Assembly: GCA_021820485.1 (NCBI GenBank)
Contig: JAKADO010000003.1
Location: 1 to 64,000, forward strand
DNA: 64,000 bases
Direction of reading: 5' to 3'
Origin: Bacillota bacterium
GTDB lineage: Bacteria; Bacillota; Sulfobacillia; Sulfobacillales; Sulfobacillaceae
Numbering within the stretch: position 1 is the first letter of the stretch; each line of letters opens with the position of its first letter. Positions 42,549 to 51,300 of this stretch are shown one piece after another. The notes below the pieces were generated by a model. That model made no database searches, was not told the DNA's origin, and was given only the letters and a program-made list of their open reading frames with translations. The position numbers and the translations under genes are program-made.

Positions 42549-43867
42549 TACATAGTGAGGTATTGGTCCAATTCCCATTGGTGCACTTCGTGGCGGTAGA
42601 CATCCCACTCCAACCGCTTGGCCTCAATAAACCGCTGGGCAATGTGGTCCCCCAGGGCATCCCACACGACGCTGTCCTCTTCCAGCGCGTTTAAGGCCTC
42701 TTCGAGGCTCTCCGGCAGACGTTCAATGCCGAGTTCGCGCCGCTCTGCCTCATTCATGCGATAGAGATTGCGCGTAATCGGGGCGGACATCTCGTACCGA
42801 TGCTTCAATCCGTCCAACCCCGCCTTAATGGTTACAGCCAAGGCCAGATAAGGGTTGCAGGATGGGTCGGGCGAGCGCAGCTCGATGCGGGTCGCCTCCC
42901 CCCGGGATTTGGGCACCCGAATCATGGGGCTGCGATTGGCAGTGGACCAGGCAATGTAAACCGGCGCTTCGTAGCCGGGCACCAACCGCTTGTAGCTGTT
43001 GATCAATGGGTTGGTGACCGCCGTGAACGCCCGGGCATGCGCCATCAAGCCAGAGATGTAGCGGAGCGCCACCCGGCTCAGACCGTTCGGCTGCTTGGGA
43101 TCCCAGAATGCGTTGCCGTTGGCTTCCATTAACGACTGATGCAGATGCAGCCCGGATCCATTTACGCCGGCGATTGGCTTCGGCATGAAGGTGGCGTGAA
43201 AGCCATGCCGGCGGGCCACCGTACGGGCCACCACCCGGAATGTGACAATCGTGTCCGCGCATCGCAGCGCATCGGTATAGGGAAAGTCAATCTCGTGCTG
43301 GCCCGGCGAGACCTCATGATGCGTGGCCTCAATTTCCACGCCCATTGCTTCCATGGCCAGCACAATATCCCGCCGTGCCTCTTCCCCCAAGTCACTGGGG
43401 GACAAGTCAAAGTATCCTGCCTCGTCCGTGGTCTTTACGGTCGGATGTCCGTCGTGGGAGCGGTCGAACAAGAAAAACTCCGGTTCCGGCCCTACCATGA
43501 TTTGATAGCCCATGTCCTGCGCTTCTTTCAACACGCGCTTCAAGGCGCTGCGCGGGCAACCGGCAAAAGCTGTGCCATCCGGATTCTTGATGTCGCACAA
43601 GAGGCGGGCGGTCACGCCTTGGCTTTCCGTGCCGGGAAAGACCGCAAATGTTTCCGGATCGGGATCAAGGTACATGTCGGATTCCTCAATGCGGACAAAG
43701 CCTTCAATGGAGGATCCGTCAAACATCATGTGGCCGTCCAAAGCCATGGGCAATGACTTCACTGGAATGTCAACGTTTTTGACAATCCCTAAAATATCGG
43801 TGAATTGGAGCCGGACAACTTGCACATGGAGTTCGCGGGCCTTTTTCAGGACATCGTCTTTGGTCAT
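42545..43867 (-). CDS. glnA: Glutamine synthetase
   Basis: MFDGSSIEGFVRIEESDMYL, EATHHEVSPGQHEIDFPY, NGSGLHLHQSL, NPLINSYKRLVPGYEAPVYIAWS, RIELRSPDPSCNPYLA. Confidence 0.97.
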   Translation of the reverse strand: MTKDDVLKKARELHVQVVRLQFTDILGIVKNVDIPVKSLPMALDGHMMFDGSSIEGFVRIEESDMYLDPDPETFAVFPGTESQGVTARLLCDIKNPDGTAFAGCPRSALKRVLKEAQDMGYQIMVGPEPEFFLFDRSHDGHPTVKTTDEAGYFDLSPSDLGEEARRDIVLAMEAMGVEIEATHHEVSPGQHEIDFPYTDALRCADTIVTFRVVARTVARRHGFHATFMPKPIAGVNGSGLHLHQSLMEANGNAFWDPKQPNGLSRVALRYISGLMAHARAFTAVTNPLINSYKRLVPGYEAPVYIAWSTANRSPMIRVPKSRGEATRIELRSPDPSCNPYLALAVTIKAGLDGLKHRYEMSAPITRNLYRMNEAERRELGIERLPESLEEALNALEEDSVVWDALGDHIAQRFIEAKRLEWDVYRHEVHQWELDQYLTMY

Positions 43868-43999
43868 GGGGACCTCCTCATTCGCTCTTCTTGTCATTCT
43901 AGCAAATGCATCTTCTGGACACGAATGGCAAGCCCGCAATGCGCATAGTTGCCGTTTAATCACCCATGCTAAGAAAAAGTGAAGAGAGGAGGTGCCGCG

Positions 44000-44524
44000 G
44001 TGAAGGATATCTTGACTTTGGTCGCCCGGACAGCGCTTTTATGGGGGATCGCACTGGGTGTGTTCCGCTTAATGGGGAAGCGCACCCTTGGAAAGATGGG
44101 ACCGTTTGACTTTGCGGTGGCTATCATGATTGGCGAATCGGTCGCCATCGGCATGAGCACGCATGAACCGCTGGTCCATGCGGTAGCCGCCACCATTATG
44201 CTGGGACTCTTGCAATGGCTCTTAACCTGGCTCAACCTGCGGTTCCGATGGCTGGAGAAGCTCACGCAAGGAAAGGCCACCGTCGTCATCACCAACGGCA
44301 AAATCGACGAAAAAGCGCTCAAGAACGAGCGCTTCTCGAAACCGGACTTATTCATGGAACTGCGGCAAAACAAAATCTACAAGCTCTCGGATGTTAAAAA
44401 GGCCCGACTCGAGCCTACAGGAAAACTGTCCGTGGAACCTGCCTCTCAATCCAGCAGCCAAAGCCAAGGATCCTCCAGCACCGGGTCGCAAAAAGGCGGA
44501 GGCAAAGCCACCTCGGGAAATTAG
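44000..44524 (+). CDS. DUF421 (YetF-like) membrane protein
   Basis: FRLMGKRTLGKMGPFDFAVAIMIGESVAIGM, VVITNGKIDEKALKNERFSKPDLFMELRQNKI; GTG start after GAGGAGG; Ser/Gly/Gln-rich tail. Confidence 0.85.
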   Translation: MKDILTLVARTALLWGIALGVFRLMGKRTLGKMGPFDFAVAIMIGESVAIGMSTHEPLVHAVAATIMLGLLQWLLTWLNLRFRWLEKLTQGKATVVITNGKIDEKALKNERFSKPDLFMELRQNKIYKLSDVKKARLEPTGKLSVEPASQSSSQSQGSSSTGSQKGGGKATSGN

Positions 44525-45216
44525 CTGACCCGGACACTCTCGGCGATGGCGCCGAGCCAGTTGCTGTTGCTCGATGGGACCACCATTTGGACTTCCACCC
44601 ATTGATGGTTGGCCCAGCTGATATAGAGGCTCTGGGTCGCCGTGCCCCCGCTGTTGGTGATGCTCGTGCCGAACGTTTGGGGTCCCAGACTTTGAGACGC
44701 CTGGCTTGGCTTTTGGGATACCACTTGCATGACCACACGGTATGGCGTGTTAGGTTTGCCCCACACCCAGCGGGTCGCGGAGGACCCAAGATTGACCGCC
44801 ATGCTGGTAGGCACTCGAAGGCTTAATTGGACGTTTTGGTAGGTTTCCACTTCCGGCGTCCAGTGCGCGGAGGACGGAAGATTGGGCGGGTACGTGGTCG
44901 TGGTTGACACCACAGGCTTAAGATTGGTCCGTTGATGCTTGGCGTGGATTTTCGGGGTTTGCGTGGCCCGCACCGTGGCTGACGTCCCGCTATTTTCGCG
45001 GTGAATGACATACACGGCCAAGACCACCGCCATAGCTCCCGCGACGGCCAATGGCCATTGTGGAAAATGACGGCGCGAAACCTTGGGCTCGCTCGGATGC
45101 GGCGGGACCGCGCTCTTCAGCCGCCGGCCGCAATGAAAGCAAAACTTATCCTCGGCCAACACCGTTTCCCCGCATCCGGGACAGCTTAAGGAGTGCTTCA
45201 CCTGTTTCTCTCCCAT
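44521..45216 (-). CDS. Zinc-ribbon, single-TM, extracytoplasmic-domain protein
   Basis: CPGC-x11-CFHC zinc ribbon, TM FPQWPLAVAGAMAVVLAVYVI, Thr/Ser-rich linker and C-terminal domain. Confidence 0.75.
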   Translation of the reverse strand: MGEKQVKHSLSCPGCGETVLAEDKFCFHCGRRLKSAVPPHPSEPKVSRRHFPQWPLAVAGAMAVVLAVYVIHRENSGTSATVRATQTPKIHAKHQRTNLKPVVSTTTTYPPNLPSSAHWTPEVETYQNVQLSLRVPTSMAVNLGSSATRWVWGKPNTPYRVVMQVVSQKPSQASQSLGPQTFGTSITNSGGTATQSLYISWANHQWVEVQMVVPSSNSNWLGAIAESVRVS

Positions 45217-45318
45217 GGTCATCCCTCCCTGTCACGAGTCCTATTCATTGTATTGTAAACATCTGTGCTGTCGAATGAGATCCTCTAATTGGCATTAACG
45301 TAAACTTTTTCCGAAAAG

Positions 45319-46530
45319 TTACCCGAGATCCCTACTTGATGCGGAGCAATAGGGCAAATATCCGTCCCAGAGAATGCGGCGATACATTGCCGGGTCGGTC
45401 ATCCCTTCGGTATTGATCAACAGCACGCGGGAGTCGGCGTGAAGGCCGAGCGCCTCCCGAATCGCGCCATAATCGGGGTCTTCCATCAGAAGCGACAACA
45501 CCCCCAAGGTCACCGCCCCCGACTCGCCTGCCGTGATGCGGCAATCGCCATCCAATCCTGCCGCATAGATCCGCATGCCGCGGGCAGCCACCACATCGTC
45601 AGAGGCAATAAACCCCGACGCCCAATGCTTCAGAATGTCCCACGCCGCAGGATTGGCCACGCCGCATGCCAACCCCGCCATAATGGTGTCGAGCGGTCCA
45701 TCCGCTGGGTAGAGTCGATCGTCGGCTCGGGCGGCGGATTTGAGAAAGGTGGTGGCGCTGGTTGGCTCTACGATGACCACAGCAGGCGGCTCCGCCCCCC
45801 CGCATTGGGCCAGATAGCCTGTGACGGCGGCGGCAAAGGAGCCGACGCCCGCTTGCAGAAAGACGTGCGTCGGCCGAGCGCCCTGAAGCTTGATGGCCTC
45901 ATCAATCAGTGTCAGATATCCCTGCATGATCCAGCCCGGGATCTCGTCGTAGCCAGGCCACGACGTATCCTGCATCAAGATCCAGCCATGATGACGCGCC
46001 TCCGCGGCCGCCTGCGCCACCGTGCCGTCATAGTCAGTGCCCGTGACGTCCACTTGACCGCCCACGGCCTGCACCGCTCCGATCCGGGCCAGGGCCGTCC
46101 CCTCGGGCATCAGGATGCGGGCGGAATGTCCCAGCCGGCGAGCCGCCCAAGCCACGCCCACGCCATGATTCCCATCAGTCGCAGTCACAAACGTGAGGGG
46201 CGGTGCCGCAACGAGTGTTTTCAACGAGGGGAAATCGAAGGTTGTGGGATGACCGCGCCGCCGAGCCAAATAGCGCCCTATCGCATAGGTCGCTCCAAGC
46301 CCCTTGAAAGCCCGCAGGCCCCACCGGAAGGACTCGTCTTTGACGGCGACCTGGGAAAGGCCCCAGCGCTCAGCCAAGCCCGCCAACTCCCAGAGCGGCG
46401 TCACACCATAGTCGGGCCAAGTTTCATGATAGGATCGCACCGCCTGCGCTAGATCTGGAGTCAATCGCTCCAGGCCCGGAGAAGGACGAAAATCCCGGAG
46501 AACATTGGGCTGCCACACCATGGACCGCAC
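45319..46530 (-). CDS. Diaminopropionate ammonia-lyase-like PLP enzyme
   Basis: VAVKDESFRWGLRAFKGLGATYAIGRYLARR, TDGNHGVGVAWAARRLG, QDTSWPGYDEIPGWIMQGY; start uncertain (GTG 46530 or ATG 46521/46539). Confidence 0.87.
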   Translation of the reverse strand: MRSMVWQPNVLRDFRPSPGLERLTPDLAQAVRSYHETWPDYGVTPLWELAGLAERWGLSQVAVKDESFRWGLRAFKGLGATYAIGRYLARRRGHPTTFDFPSLKTLVAAPPLTFVTATDGNHGVGVAWAARRLGHSARILMPEGTALARIGAVQAVGGQVDVTGTDYDGTVAQAAAEARHHGWILMQDTSWPGYDEIPGWIMQGYLTLIDEAIKLQGARPTHVFLQAGVGSFAAAVTGYLAQCGGAEPPAVVIVEPTSATTFLKSAARADDRLYPADGPLDTIMAGLACGVANPAAWDILKHWASGFIASDDVVAARGMRIYAAGLDGDCRITAGESGAVTLGVLSLLMEDPDYGAIREALGLHADSRVLLINTEGMTDPAMYRRILWDGYLPYCSASSRDLG

Positions 46531-46650
46531 TTTTGTCATCCCTTTCGGAGTGAATTGCGAAAAGCGGTGCCCGACCTGCCCATCCAACCCGCACCATTCC
46601 CATCGTATCATCAATCCGAACTACCTGGCGCGGACGGTTCCCTCCATGAA

Positions 46651-46683
46651 AAAGAGCCGGCGCCACCTCGCGCGGGCTCTTTC
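46651..46683 (-). terminator. Intrinsic terminator after the CotF-like gene
   Basis: Minus strand: AAAGAGCC-N16-GGCTCTTTTT. Confidence 0.8.
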
Positions 46684-46704
46684 CGAGGGTTGGCCGTCTC
46701 TTCG

Positions 46705-47004
46705 CTAGTGCACGGCCTGCACGAACTTCAGGTCTTCCTTCAACTGCTCCGTAGGTTCCAAATCCGCATGATACCATCCCTTGTGCTCGGCCATCTTGGC
46801 TAGTTGGCCCTGCGCTTTCAGACAACGCGTCAGCGCCCCTTCAAAAAAGTTGCGGAGCTCGGGGCTGGTGCTTTCCAGGCAAGCGGTGGTCAAGAGCGCC
46901 GCGTCCGCCTTCGCCATCGCCAAAAGGTCCGAGGCGACCATTGCGTCAGACATCGGGGTGTTGGTGCCGGTCGTGCCCGATGCTACATCTTGCAAAACTC
47001 CCAT
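46705..47004 (-). CDS. CotF-family spore coat protein
   Basis: MVASDLLAMAKADAALLTTACLESTSPELRNFFEGALTRCLKAQGQLAKMAEHKGWYHADLEPTEQLKEDL. Confidence 0.82.
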   Translation of the reverse strand: MGVLQDVASGTTGTNTPMSDAMVASDLLAMAKADAALLTTACLESTSPELRNFFEGALTRCLKAQGQLAKMAEHKGWYHADLEPTEQLKEDLKFVQAVH

Positions 47005-47019
47005 GATGGAACCTCCTCC

Positions 47020-47226
47020 TTAGGGGGTGATCTTCTGCGCCCAGCTCTCCAATTGCTGGAGCTCCTGTCGCGATGCATTGATCTCTTGCTGCAGGAACCG
47101 ATTGAGCTCAGCGTCCTGCGCGAATGAGTCCATCAGTTGCATCTTGGCTACTCCCACCGCGCGACAATGCAGCACCTCGTGCACATTGATGGTTTCGTGT
47201 GCTGTAAAACCTGTCTTGGTCGCCAT
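47020..47226 (-). CDS. Small spore-coat (CotF/YhcQ-partner-like) protein
   Basis: FTAHETINVHEVLHCRAVGVAKMQLMDSFAQDAELNRFLQQEINASRQELQQLESW; directly upstream of the CotF-like gene. Confidence 0.7.
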   Translation of the reverse strand: MATKTGFTAHETINVHEVLHCRAVGVAKMQLMDSFAQDAELNRFLQQEINASRQELQQLESWAQKITP

Positions 47227-47411
47227 CCATCTCCCTCCTTTCCGCAAATAACTTGTACCGGCAAACGATCGCGCACACAGGTAATTTCACCCACCATGCA
47301 CCGATGCGATGTTGGTCTTGGTCGGGAAAATCGGGTGGACTTGCCGTGCGGGCCGGCATACGGTAGGCTTCGTTTAGGAATATTTGGAAAAACCAGAAGG
47401 AGGAAACACTC

Positions 47412-47894
47412 ATGGATGCAGCCATTAAAAAACAAGCATTGCGTCTTTTCACCTATGGGCTGTACATCGGAACAGCTGGCCACGGCGATGACGTGGCCGC
47501 GGGCACCATCAACTGGGTCTCGCAAGCTTCCTTTCAGCCGCCGTTGGTGATGGCAGGGGTCAAGGCAGATAGTCATCTCCATGCGCTCATCGAGTCGACC
47601 GGACAATTCGCAATTAATGTGTTGAGCGCCGACCAGAAGGGTGTGGCCCAAGATTTCTTTCGTCCCAGCCAGCAGGATGGCCAGAGCTTGAATGGCCACG
47701 CCTTCGAGCCTGGGCCGGCCACGGGGTCGCCGCTGTTGACCGAATTGCCAGCTTGGGTGGAATGTCGCGTGACCGATGCCGTCAAGCGAGGCGACCACAG
47801 CGTCTTTGTCGCAGAGGTCATCGAGGCCGGCGTACGCGATGACGCGGCTAAACCTTTGGACATGTGGGACACTGGTTGGTTCTACGCCGGATAA
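47412..47894 (+). CDS. Flavin reductase-like (FMN-binding) protein
   Basis: GTINWVSQASFQPPLVMAGVKADSHLHALIESTGQFAINVLSADQKGVAQDFF; RBS AAGGAGGAAAC. Confidence 0.9.
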   Translation: MDAAIKKQALRLFTYGLYIGTAGHGDDVAAGTINWVSQASFQPPLVMAGVKADSHLHALIESTGQFAINVLSADQKGVAQDFFRPSQQDGQSLNGHAFEPGPATGSPLLTELPAWVECRVTDAVKRGDHSVFVAEVIEAGVRDDAAKPLDMWDTGWFYAG

Positions 47895-47901
47895 AGTAGG
47901 G

Positions 47902-47936
47902 AAAAGCGCATCAGCTATCCTAAGCTGATGCGCTTT
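47902..47936. terminator. Bidirectional terminator between convergent genes
   Basis: AAAGCGCATCAGCT-ATCCTA-AGCTGATGCGCTTT; the minus-strand gene stop (47920-47922) lies in the loop. Confidence 0.85.
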
Positions 47937-49002
47937 GTGCTGCTTTGAGAATGCGTTCGATCTCCCGATCGTCGATGGCCCGTTCAAAGCGGCGAAAGCC
48001 GGCCATTGAAAACCCATGCTTGTCAGCCAACTCGCGAATCTCCCGCACTCGGTCCACTTGGATGGTAGGCCCCAGCGTAAAGCACTCCAAACGTCCTTCC
48101 AAGGCCAAGATCATCGTTTCCGCCATGCACGCCTCCACCATCTTGGGCGGAAAGCCAAAATCAAAACCCATGTCGGCCTGGGCCCCCGGCACCTGAATCA
48201 CTCCGCCGTCCAGCACCAAAACATCATTGCGCCGTTCCATCACAACCCGCGACAGATTGCGGGGGCGGGCCACATCGGTGACCACGGCTCCGGGCTTCAG
48301 ATCCTCCGGTTCCACAATGACGCCTGTCGCCGACGACACGGCCACAACCAAGTCAGCGGGCCGTACGGCCGCGGGAATGTCTGTGGTCCAGTTGACCTCC
48401 AGTCCGGGATGTTCTCCGCGAAGCTCGTTCGCGAGCTCCTCCAGTTCGCTTGGGGTGCGCGAGACCAGCGTCAAATGCCGCACCTTTTCCGCCAACAGCC
48501 AAGTCGCCGCTCGCCCAATCGAACCCGTAGCCCCAATGACCGTGGCCGTAATGCGGCGCACATCCATCTGCATCCGATCAGTTGCCTGAAGAGCTCCTGC
48601 CACAGCGGTGGCTGTCGTATACGAGTTTCCTGTTGTGACCGGAATGCCGACCCGTTGCGAGAGCGTAATCCCACGGTCGCCAGCAATTTTCGTAAAGGCT
48701 CCCAGACCCACGATCTCGGCCCCTAATTTCTCAGCCAGTTGGGTCGCCGCCATGAGCTTCTTCAACACCCAGTCATAGGGGGCGTTCAGCAGGATCTCTG
48801 GGGTTAGGGGCAAGCCCAACAGCCACCCCTCCAACTCTTCTCCTGTCTTGGACTGGACACCCGTCACATGCCCCGCCATGACGGGCCCCACTTGCTTAAA
48901 GGCCCATTCCACCAACTTGGGTGGAAGGTGCTGGGTAATAGGATACTTGCGGGCAAAATCATCGAAGCGCAGTGGGTGAATGATGAAGGCAAACTTGCGC
49001 AT
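47920..49002 (-). CDS. Acyl-ACP reductase-like / COG5322-type dehydrogenase
   Basis: LGAEIVGLGAFTKIAGDRGITLSQRVGIPVTTGNSYTTATAV, ATVIGATGSIGRAATWLL, VLDGGVIQVPG, AETMILALEGRLECFTLG: pattern shared with cyanobacterial acyl-ACP reductase. Confidence 0.75.
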   Translation of the reverse strand: MRKFAFIIHPLRFDDFARKYPITQHLPPKLVEWAFKQVGPVMAGHVTGVQSKTGEELEGWLLGLPLTPEILLNAPYDWVLKKLMAATQLAEKLGAEIVGLGAFTKIAGDRGITLSQRVGIPVTTGNSYTTATAVAGALQATDRMQMDVRRITATVIGATGSIGRAATWLLAEKVRHLTLVSRTPSELEELANELRGEHPGLEVNWTTDIPAAVRPADLVVAVSSATGVIVEPEDLKPGAVVTDVARPRNLSRVVMERRNDVLVLDGGVIQVPGAQADMGFDFGFPPKMVEACMAETMILALEGRLECFTLGPTIQVDRVREIRELADKHGFSMAGFRRFERAIDDREIERILKAAQSASA

Positions 49003-49116
49003 AGGACACCTCCGTGCACAAAACTGTGCACATTGTACCACACGCCCTCCCCAAGGCGCTACCAAGCGCTTCCAAATGGCCGGGAAGCGGATTTCACCGC
49101 CCCGCCAACCACCGCA

Positions 49117-49557
49117 TCAACCTTCGGGACGCAGTTGAATAAGGGCTGCGCCGTCGGTTGACATGACTCGTGCCCCTTCTTGATTCACCACTTCAAAGTG
49201 CATCCCGATAATGCCGCGCGGCTGGCTTTTCGACAGACGCGCCTGCGAAATCGTGACGGTCGTGTAAAGGGTGTCACCAGGCCGCACGGGATAAAGCCAT
49301 TGGACCCGATCCAATCCTGGCCCTCCCATGGAGGCATCGCCCAGCACATCCTTCGCAATCCACCGAGACCAGACCATGCTGAGCGTATGATAGCCGGACG
49401 CGATAAGGCCGCCGAATGGCCCTTGGCTGGCAAAGTCCGCATCCACATGAATGCGCTGGGGATCATATTGGCGGGCAAACGCCAGAATCTCTTCCAGTGT
49501 CACGGTTATCGGCTCCAAGTGGAAGACCTGACCGACCCGAAACTCGTCAAAATACAA
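49117..49557 (-). CDS. MaoC-like (R)-specific hydratase family protein
   Basis: FARQYDPQRIHVDADFASQGPFGGLIASGYHTLSMV hot-dog/MaoC motif; VRPGDTLYTTVTI. Confidence 0.9.
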   Translation of the reverse strand: MYFDEFRVGQVFHLEPITVTLEEILAFARQYDPQRIHVDADFASQGPFGGLIASGYHTLSMVWSRWIAKDVLGDASMGGPGLDRVQWLYPVRPGDTLYTTVTISQARLSKSQPRGIIGMHFEVVNQEGARVMSTDGAALIQLRPEG

Positions 49558-49599
49558 CAGTCCATCCCCCCTGATGCCTCTATCTTAGCGATTTTTAGC

Positions 49600-51054
49600 C
49601 TAAAGCGCCTCTTGATGCCCAGGTTCCAACACCTGCTTGTGGGGCGCGAGGAGCGGAAGAGACGATAGCAACGCTAGGAGATAGAAGCCCACAAATACCC
49701 AGAACCCCATATTGGTGGCGTGGATTAATGCGCCCTTGGCCGCTTGGTTCAACAGATTTGACGTCCCCAGATAAATTTGGGAGGCGACGGCAGGCGGCAA
49801 GCTCGCTTCCGCGACAACCAGCGCCACGGTCAGGGATAAGGCCATCCCCACGTTGCGAAATGTAAAGAACATCCCGGATGCCGAACCGGTCCGATGCGGG
49901 GGCGCAGAGGACATGACCGCCTTGGTCAAGGACGGCCAAGCAATGCCGTTGGAGGCGGAAATCAAGAGCAGCGGCATAATGACGGGCCAGGCTGCAAAGT
50001 GGGCGGATAGATGGCCGAGCCAGAAACTGCCCACCGCCATGCCGATAATGCCAATCAAGACGGGGCGCGCCGGTCCAAAACGGTCGGCCAACGATCCTCC
50101 CAAGGGGCCCATGATGAGTTGCGGCGCCGAAAGCGGCACCAACATCAACCCCGCATTCTGGGGACTCAAGTGCACGGCGCCCTGAAGATAAATTGTCAGG
50201 AGAAAAGTCGTCGCAAAATACCCAATGGAGTAACTGACGGTGACTCCAAGACCCGACAGGTAGTGGCGGTGCCGCAATAGGCCTAGGTCAAACATGGGCT
50301 GCCGCTGGCGCTTTTCCGCTGCCACAAACGTTGCCATCAAGGCCAACGTAACCGCGGCGAGCCCAAGAGTGCGATCGGAGAGCCAACCCCATTCCTGGCC
50401 AAACGACATCATGAGCAGAAGGCCGACCAGCCCAAGGCCAAAAGTGACCGCGCCCGCCCAGTCGGTTTTGGCCTCACTTTTGCGGGGAGCATCCTCAAGG
50501 ACAATCCATGATCCAATAAGGCCGACGAAGGCGAATGGAATTGCTACAAAAAAGATCCAGCGCCATCCCACGCTGCCCACCAAAAAGCCTCCCACCACGG
50601 GTCCAACAATGGAGCCCATCACCCATGAGGTCGAATTGATGCCAAGAGCCCGTCCCAACTGCACCGGCGGGAAGGCGCTGACAATGATGGGTGTTGCGGT
50701 GGCCAGCGCCAGCGCCGCCCCCGTGCCTTGCACCAGTCTAAACGCCAAGAGCCATGTGCCGGAAGGGGCCATGCCGCATAAAAACGTCGCCGCGGTAAAG
50801 ATGACCAATCCGCTCATAAAAATTTTCTTGCGGCCCACCAGATCGGACCAGCGTCCGGCCGGCAGCAGAAATACGGTACTGGTAATAATGTAGGAGGTCA
50901 GCGTCCACAGACCGGTAGTGACCGTAATATGAAGGCCAGCCACCATTCGAGGCAGTCCGACGACCACAATGGTTCCATCTAAATTGGTCATGAAGGCCAC
51001 CAGAGTGACCACCGCCAAAATCCACCACTTGCGAGAATTTGCTGTATGCTCCAT
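49600..51054 (-). CDS. MFS transporter, DHA2 (EmrB/QacA-type) family
   Basis: 14-TM-like; FMTNLDGTIVVVGLPRM, GRWSDLVGRKKIFMSG, FRLVQGTGAALALATATPIIVSAFPP. Confidence 0.9.
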   Translation of the reverse strand: MEHTANSRKWWILAVVTLVAFMTNLDGTIVVVGLPRMVAGLHITVTTGLWTLTSYIITSTVFLLPAGRWSDLVGRKKIFMSGLVIFTAATFLCGMAPSGTWLLAFRLVQGTGAALALATATPIIVSAFPPVQLGRALGINSTSWVMGSIVGPVVGGFLVGSVGWRWIFFVAIPFAFVGLIGSWIVLEDAPRKSEAKTDWAGAVTFGLGLVGLLLMMSFGQEWGWLSDRTLGLAAVTLALMATFVAAEKRQRQPMFDLGLLRHRHYLSGLGVTVSYSIGYFATTFLLTIYLQGAVHLSPQNAGLMLVPLSAPQLIMGPLGGSLADRFGPARPVLIGIIGMAVGSFWLGHLSAHFAAWPVIMPLLLISASNGIAWPSLTKAVMSSAPPHRTGSASGMFFTFRNVGMALSLTVALVVAEASLPPAVASQIYLGTSNLLNQAAKGALIHATNMGFWVFVGFYLLALLSSLPLLAPHKQVLEPGHQEAL

Positions 51055-51200
51055 GCTGTCTCCTCATGACGTAATATCGATACCAAAGGCACGTTGTTGC
51101 AGTAACTTCCCAAAAAGAAGCCGCAAGTGCATATCAGTATAGCGAACGCCCGCTTGCTCCAGCAAGATATGAATCGCCCCCGCGCCCCTGGATCATGAAT

Positions 51201-51241
51201 GGGACCACCAGGTCCCCTAACATTGGGCCATTTGGTCCTAA
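51201..51241. promoter_or_regulatory. Two tandem imperfect palindromes upstream of the CoADR-rhodanese gene
   Basis: GGGACC-ACCA-GGTCCC (51201-51216) and GGGCCA-TT-TGGTCC (about 51225-51238). Confidence 0.45.
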
Positions 51242-51249
51242 TAACTAAA

Positions 51250-51265
51250 ATACCCCCCGGTGTAT
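51250..51265. promoter_or_regulatory. CsoR/CstR-family-like operator candidate
   Basis: ATACCCC-CC-GGTGTAT palindrome 35 nt upstream of the CoADR-rhodanese start; similar sites near 55703 and 56007. Confidence 0.45.
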
Positions 51266-51300
51266 ATTGGCTTTATGAACTTTTTGGGGGGATAGGGACT

